Virus record (IMG/VR): IMGVR_UViG_3300027708_000325
Coordinates: 1 to 21,777 of that record
Reading direction: 5' to 3' (one strand)
Length of the DNA: 21,777 bases
Origin: a virus
Positions within the stretch are counted from its first letter, which is position 1. Every line of letters starts with the position of its first letter. Under the pieces are notes generated by a model that worked only from the letters and a program-made list of their open reading frames with translations, did no database searches and was not told the DNA's origin. This document shows, piece by piece, positions 21,278 to 21,777 of this stretch. Both the position numbers and the translations under genes were made by a program.

Positions 21278-21740
21278 TCGCATAACTCGGTAGAGCAGGG
21301 GGGGATTAGGTTCTCCCCCTGCCTCTATCTATGGTCATAGTCTCTATGGTCATAGATGGGGTATGCCGACCAATCGGCTCAGTGCTAGGTGTAATGTCTA
21401 GCCCCCCAGAGCAATCCACGCCCGCAATTCGGTGTCCTGCTAACGAATAGGCTCCCTATCTCCCATCATTGGGAGTGGGGAGTCTATTCAGGCTACTGTC
21501 GGCAACTATCTATGATCATTGTGAGTACCACCAGGCCTACGGCTAGGGGGCTACTCTATGAGCAGGTAGTTACTAGGTAGTTAGTGGAAGAGACATAAGA
21601 CTTATGACTGAGGCTTCTTAGTGAGCGTGTATGGTCTCTGTTCCTTATGTCTCTCTCACTCTCTATCTACACAGAGAGCCATCGGTATCCCCGCCGATTT
21701 TCGCCCGACATAAACAATCCCACCCACGAAAGGTAATGCT
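21278..21740 (+). ncRNA. Gene-free stretch rich in stem-loops: candidate structured RNA
   Basis: 463 bases without a convincing gene. Stems visible on paper: TAGAG+CAGGGGG with CCCCCTG+CTCTA (21291-21327, one bulge); a 14-pair hairpin with two G-U pairs and a UCU loop (21327-21357), built from two direct copies of CTATGGTCATAG; GCCGA/TCGGC (21365-21378); GCTAG/CTAGC (21384-21402); a long stem GAATAG-G-CTCCC-CTCCCA with TGGGAG-GGGAG-T-CTATTC (21445-21489); and AGAGACATAAG/CTTATGTCTCT (21589-21599 with 21644-21654). TGCCGAC (21364-21370) could alternatively close a multi-branch structure with GTCGGCA (21498-21504). The first stem may also serve as the terminator of 20705-21277. It could instead be a set of regulatory or terminator hairpins; expression is not shown by the sequence. 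Confidence 0.4.
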
Positions 21741-21777
21741 ATGAACGCAACCATCTATTGCGCTAAGTGCAAGAGCA
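21741..21777 (+). CDS. Start of a zinc-ribbon-like gene (3' end outside window)
   Basis: ATG with AAAGG eight bases upstream, then NATIYCAKCKS before the right edge. Cys-x2-Cys near the start suggests a zinc-binding protein. Only twelve codons are visible, so nothing more can be said; its orientation shows that the rightward unit continues past the structured stretch. Confidence 0.5.
   Translation, partial: MNATIYCAKCKS

Noticed and set aside
21278-21345. tRNA-like segment (ACTCGGTAGAGC resembling a D-arm)
   Set aside because: The D-stem does not close, the following stem has the wrong loop size, and no T-loop GTTCGA or acceptor stem is found.
1-21777. CRISPR array, insertion sequence, integrase or attachment site
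   Set aside because: The only dense repeats are collagen triplets inside a gene; no transposase or integrase motif and no spaced direct repeats were seen.

Overview
The window reads as part of a double-stranded DNA tailed-phage genome, moderately AT-rich, most likely infecting an actinobacterium. The phage identity rests on a large terminase, portal, scaffold and N4-gp56-type major capsid protein in a row. The host guess is an inference from an Actinobacteria-type zinc-ribbon (DUF7455-like), a PASTA-like domain, an Arr-like fold and GTG/TTG starts; the low GC and small genes would fit phages of freshwater actinobacteria. No integrase, transposon, tRNA or CRISPR array was seen, so nothing points to a temperate or mobile element.

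Layout. Almost everything from 20280 down to 1 lies on the minus strand and is read right to left as a late cluster. In transcription order it holds: a small heat-shock protein (19831-20280); tiny genes and zinc ribbons (19368-19755); a KTSC-like protein (18903-19358); a proteasome/HslV-like Ntn-hydrolase (18299-18865); a structural protein with Ig-like and PASTA-like parts (17245-18228); a His-rich protein overlapping a zinc ribbon (16707-17160); two Lys/Ala-rich proteins, one of 1054 residues (12797-16710); a tight group of very small genes (11934-12791); an Arr-like ADP-ribosyltransferase-fold protein; and an HNH-like protein. The single plus-strand gene inside this cluster is a secreted lytic transglycosylase (10573-11100). 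It converges on the HNH gene with overlapping stop codons. The head module follows (small zinc protein, terL, portal, scaffold, major capsid, small head protein), then an adaptor/baseplate-like protein with inserted Ig-like modules, and a collagen-like fibre that runs off the left edge. Other tail genes presumably lie beyond position 1.

The right end (20281-21777) differs. A 424-base divergent control region separates the heat-shock gene from a plus-strand gene of unknown function (20705-21277). That gene is flanked by strong hairpins and followed by a 463-base gene-free stretch packed with perfect or near-perfect stem-loops, then the start of a zinc-ribbon gene. This stretch is the best candidate here for an undescribed element, a structured non-coding RNA.

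How the parts fit. The minus-strand genes give packaging, shell, fibre and probably injected virion proteins. The Ntn-hydrolase and Hsp20 would act on protein folding or maturation. The plus-strand enzyme would help open the cell wall. Genes are densely coupled by TAATG, ATGA or GTGA overlaps. GC-rich hairpins without clear U-tracts sit between several late genes, and a good promoter lies between terL and the rest of the head genes.
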